Shown here in pieces: positions 20,148 to 20,655 of a stretch of DNA of 20,655 nucleotides. The notes below the pieces were generated by a model. It worked only from the letters and a program-made list of their open reading frames with translations, did not search any database and was not told where the DNA came from. Both the position numbers and the translations under genes were made by a program. Location: contig DASZHC010000261.1 of the NCBI GenBank assembly GCA_035938215.1, forward strand, positions 1 through 20,655. Direction: 5' to 3'. Every line of letters begins with the position of its first letter. Within the stretch, counting starts at the first letter, position 1. The DNA is from DASZHC01 sp035938215 (lineage in GTDB: Bacteria > Verrucomicrobiota > Verrucomicrobiia > Chthoniobacterales > JAFAMB01).

Positions 20148-20655
20148 ATGGTATGGCTCAATGAACCCGAAGTCTGGAAACAGGAAGGCGAGACGCTCGT
20201 GGTTCGAGCGAATGCGCGAACCGATTTCTGGCGGAAGACTCACTATGGATTTATCCGTGACAACGGCCATTTTTACTACCAAAAGGTTACGGGCGATTTC
20301 ACCGTCGAGACTGAATTCCACGGGGAATTTGCGTCCCTCTACGACCAGGCTGGACTGATGCTTCGGCTGAATCCGGCCTTTTGGCTGAAGACGGGTATCG
20401 AATACGTCGATGGCATTCATTACGTGAGCGCCGTCGTGACGCGTGAATATTCGGATTGGTCAGTTGTTCCGCTTTATGAGTACCCAGGTTCTCTCAGACT
20501 GCGATTGCGGCGTGAAAGCGGCACGGTAGTCATTGAGTACGGTGGCCGCCAGGATTCGTGGATCATGTTGCGAACCACCTATTTGTCGGACGCGCCCGAG
20601 CTTGAAGTCGGAAGAATGGTGGCTGCGCCGGATGGACCCGGCTTCCAGGCGACCT
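20148..20655 (+). CDS. DUF1349 (concanavalin A-like) protein, C-terminus cut by the right edge
   Basis: The 169 visible residues match the DUF1349 family, small lectin/glucanase-fold proteins of unknown function. Blocks in order: MVWLNEPEVWKQEGETLVV, TDFWRKTHYGFIRDNGHFYY (25-44), VTGDFTVETEFHGEF (47-61), YDQAGLMLRL (65-74), IEYVDGIHYVSAVVTRE (84-100) and SDWSVVPL (102-109). The rest lies at the edge. The ATG at 20148 is the only ATG after an in-frame stop at 20127-20129 and gives the family N-terminus; no Shine-Dalgarno is visible. It is separated from thiE by about 690 nt of repeats and debris. Similar proteins are cytoplasmic and possibly bind or process carbohydrate. No signal peptide is visible. 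Confidence 0.85.
   Translation, partial: MVWLNEPEVWKQEGETLVVRANARTDFWRKTHYGFIRDNGHFYYQKVTGDFTVETEFHGEFASLYDQAGLMLRLNPAFWLKTGIEYVDGIHYVSAVVTREYSDWSVVPLYEYPGSLRLRLRRESGTVVIEYGGRQDSWIMLRTTYLSDAPELEVGRMVAAPDGPGFQAT

Noticed and set aside
19898..20164. 88-codon ORF with HGGHGGHGG
   Set aside because: Low-complexity translation of the CACGGAGG repeat with no start signal or homology.
20113..20358. ORF starting MASYSDPRYNF before the DUF1349 gene
   Set aside because: It overlaps the DUF1349 frame in another phase and shows no family features, while the frame from 20148 is clearly coding.

Overview
The window holds a stretch of bacterial chromosome made mostly of housekeeping genes, with two zones of gene debris and several intergenic repeats. 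Gene content (succinyl-CoA synthetase and citrate synthase, RecJ/RecG, HtrA protease, CorA, AccBC, LeuA), frequent GTG/TTG starts, few strong Shine-Dalgarno sites, an IS1634-type transposase remnant, a four-helix-bundle remnant, and GGGACGGC..GCCGTCCC and CACGGAGG-type intergenic repeats suggest a Gram-negative, moderately GC-rich environmental bacterium. My best guess is Verrucomicrobiota, possibly a soil Chthoniobacterales-like lineage. This is inferred from overall style; there is no rRNA gene here to confirm it.

Layout. 1-363 (-): N-terminal part of thioredoxin reductase, divergent from riboflavin synthase ribE (455-1063), whose near-consensus promoter sits so close to the ATG that the mRNA should be leaderless. 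1250-4546: sucC-sucD-citrate synthase, a TCA-cycle cluster. It converges on a GNAT acetyltransferase (4644-5078, -), which is divergent from an unrecognised secreted protein (5218-6198). 6199-6696 holds no gene: it has a GC-rich hairpin and a threefold tandem repeat of about 135 bp. 6697-8262 (-): 2-isopropylmalate synthase leuA. 8479-15406 is one long co-directional run: a 27-codon leader ORF, recJ, recG, an HtrA/DegP-type protease, two tandem paralogous small membrane proteins, and corA. Junctions are tight (ATGA, GTGA and TGATG overlaps).

15407-16195 is a graveyard: the C-terminal end of an IS1634-type transposase, an intergenic repeat that recurs 4.25 kb later, and a metallo-beta-lactamase-fold gene with an internal deletion. 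16196-16831 (-) is a uracil-DNA glycosylase-superfamily gene. 16944-19458 is an accB-accC-thiE operon in which all three genes start with TTG or GTG, preceded by a perfect 9-bp inverted repeat. 19459-20147 is a second debris and repeat zone. The window ends inside a DUF1349 gene (from 20148).

Most of the window is ordinary metabolism and repair. The most interesting candidate for undescribed biology is the tandem pair of PGLGQ-motif membrane proteins before corA. A 16/17-bp inverted repeat runs from the stop codon of the first to the ribosome-binding site and start codon of the second, which looks like a translational switch. Next come the small ORF coupled to recJ, the tandem repeat after 6273, and the dispersed element at 15615 and 19869. 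I saw no CRISPR array, tRNA, rRNA or convincing intrinsic terminator.
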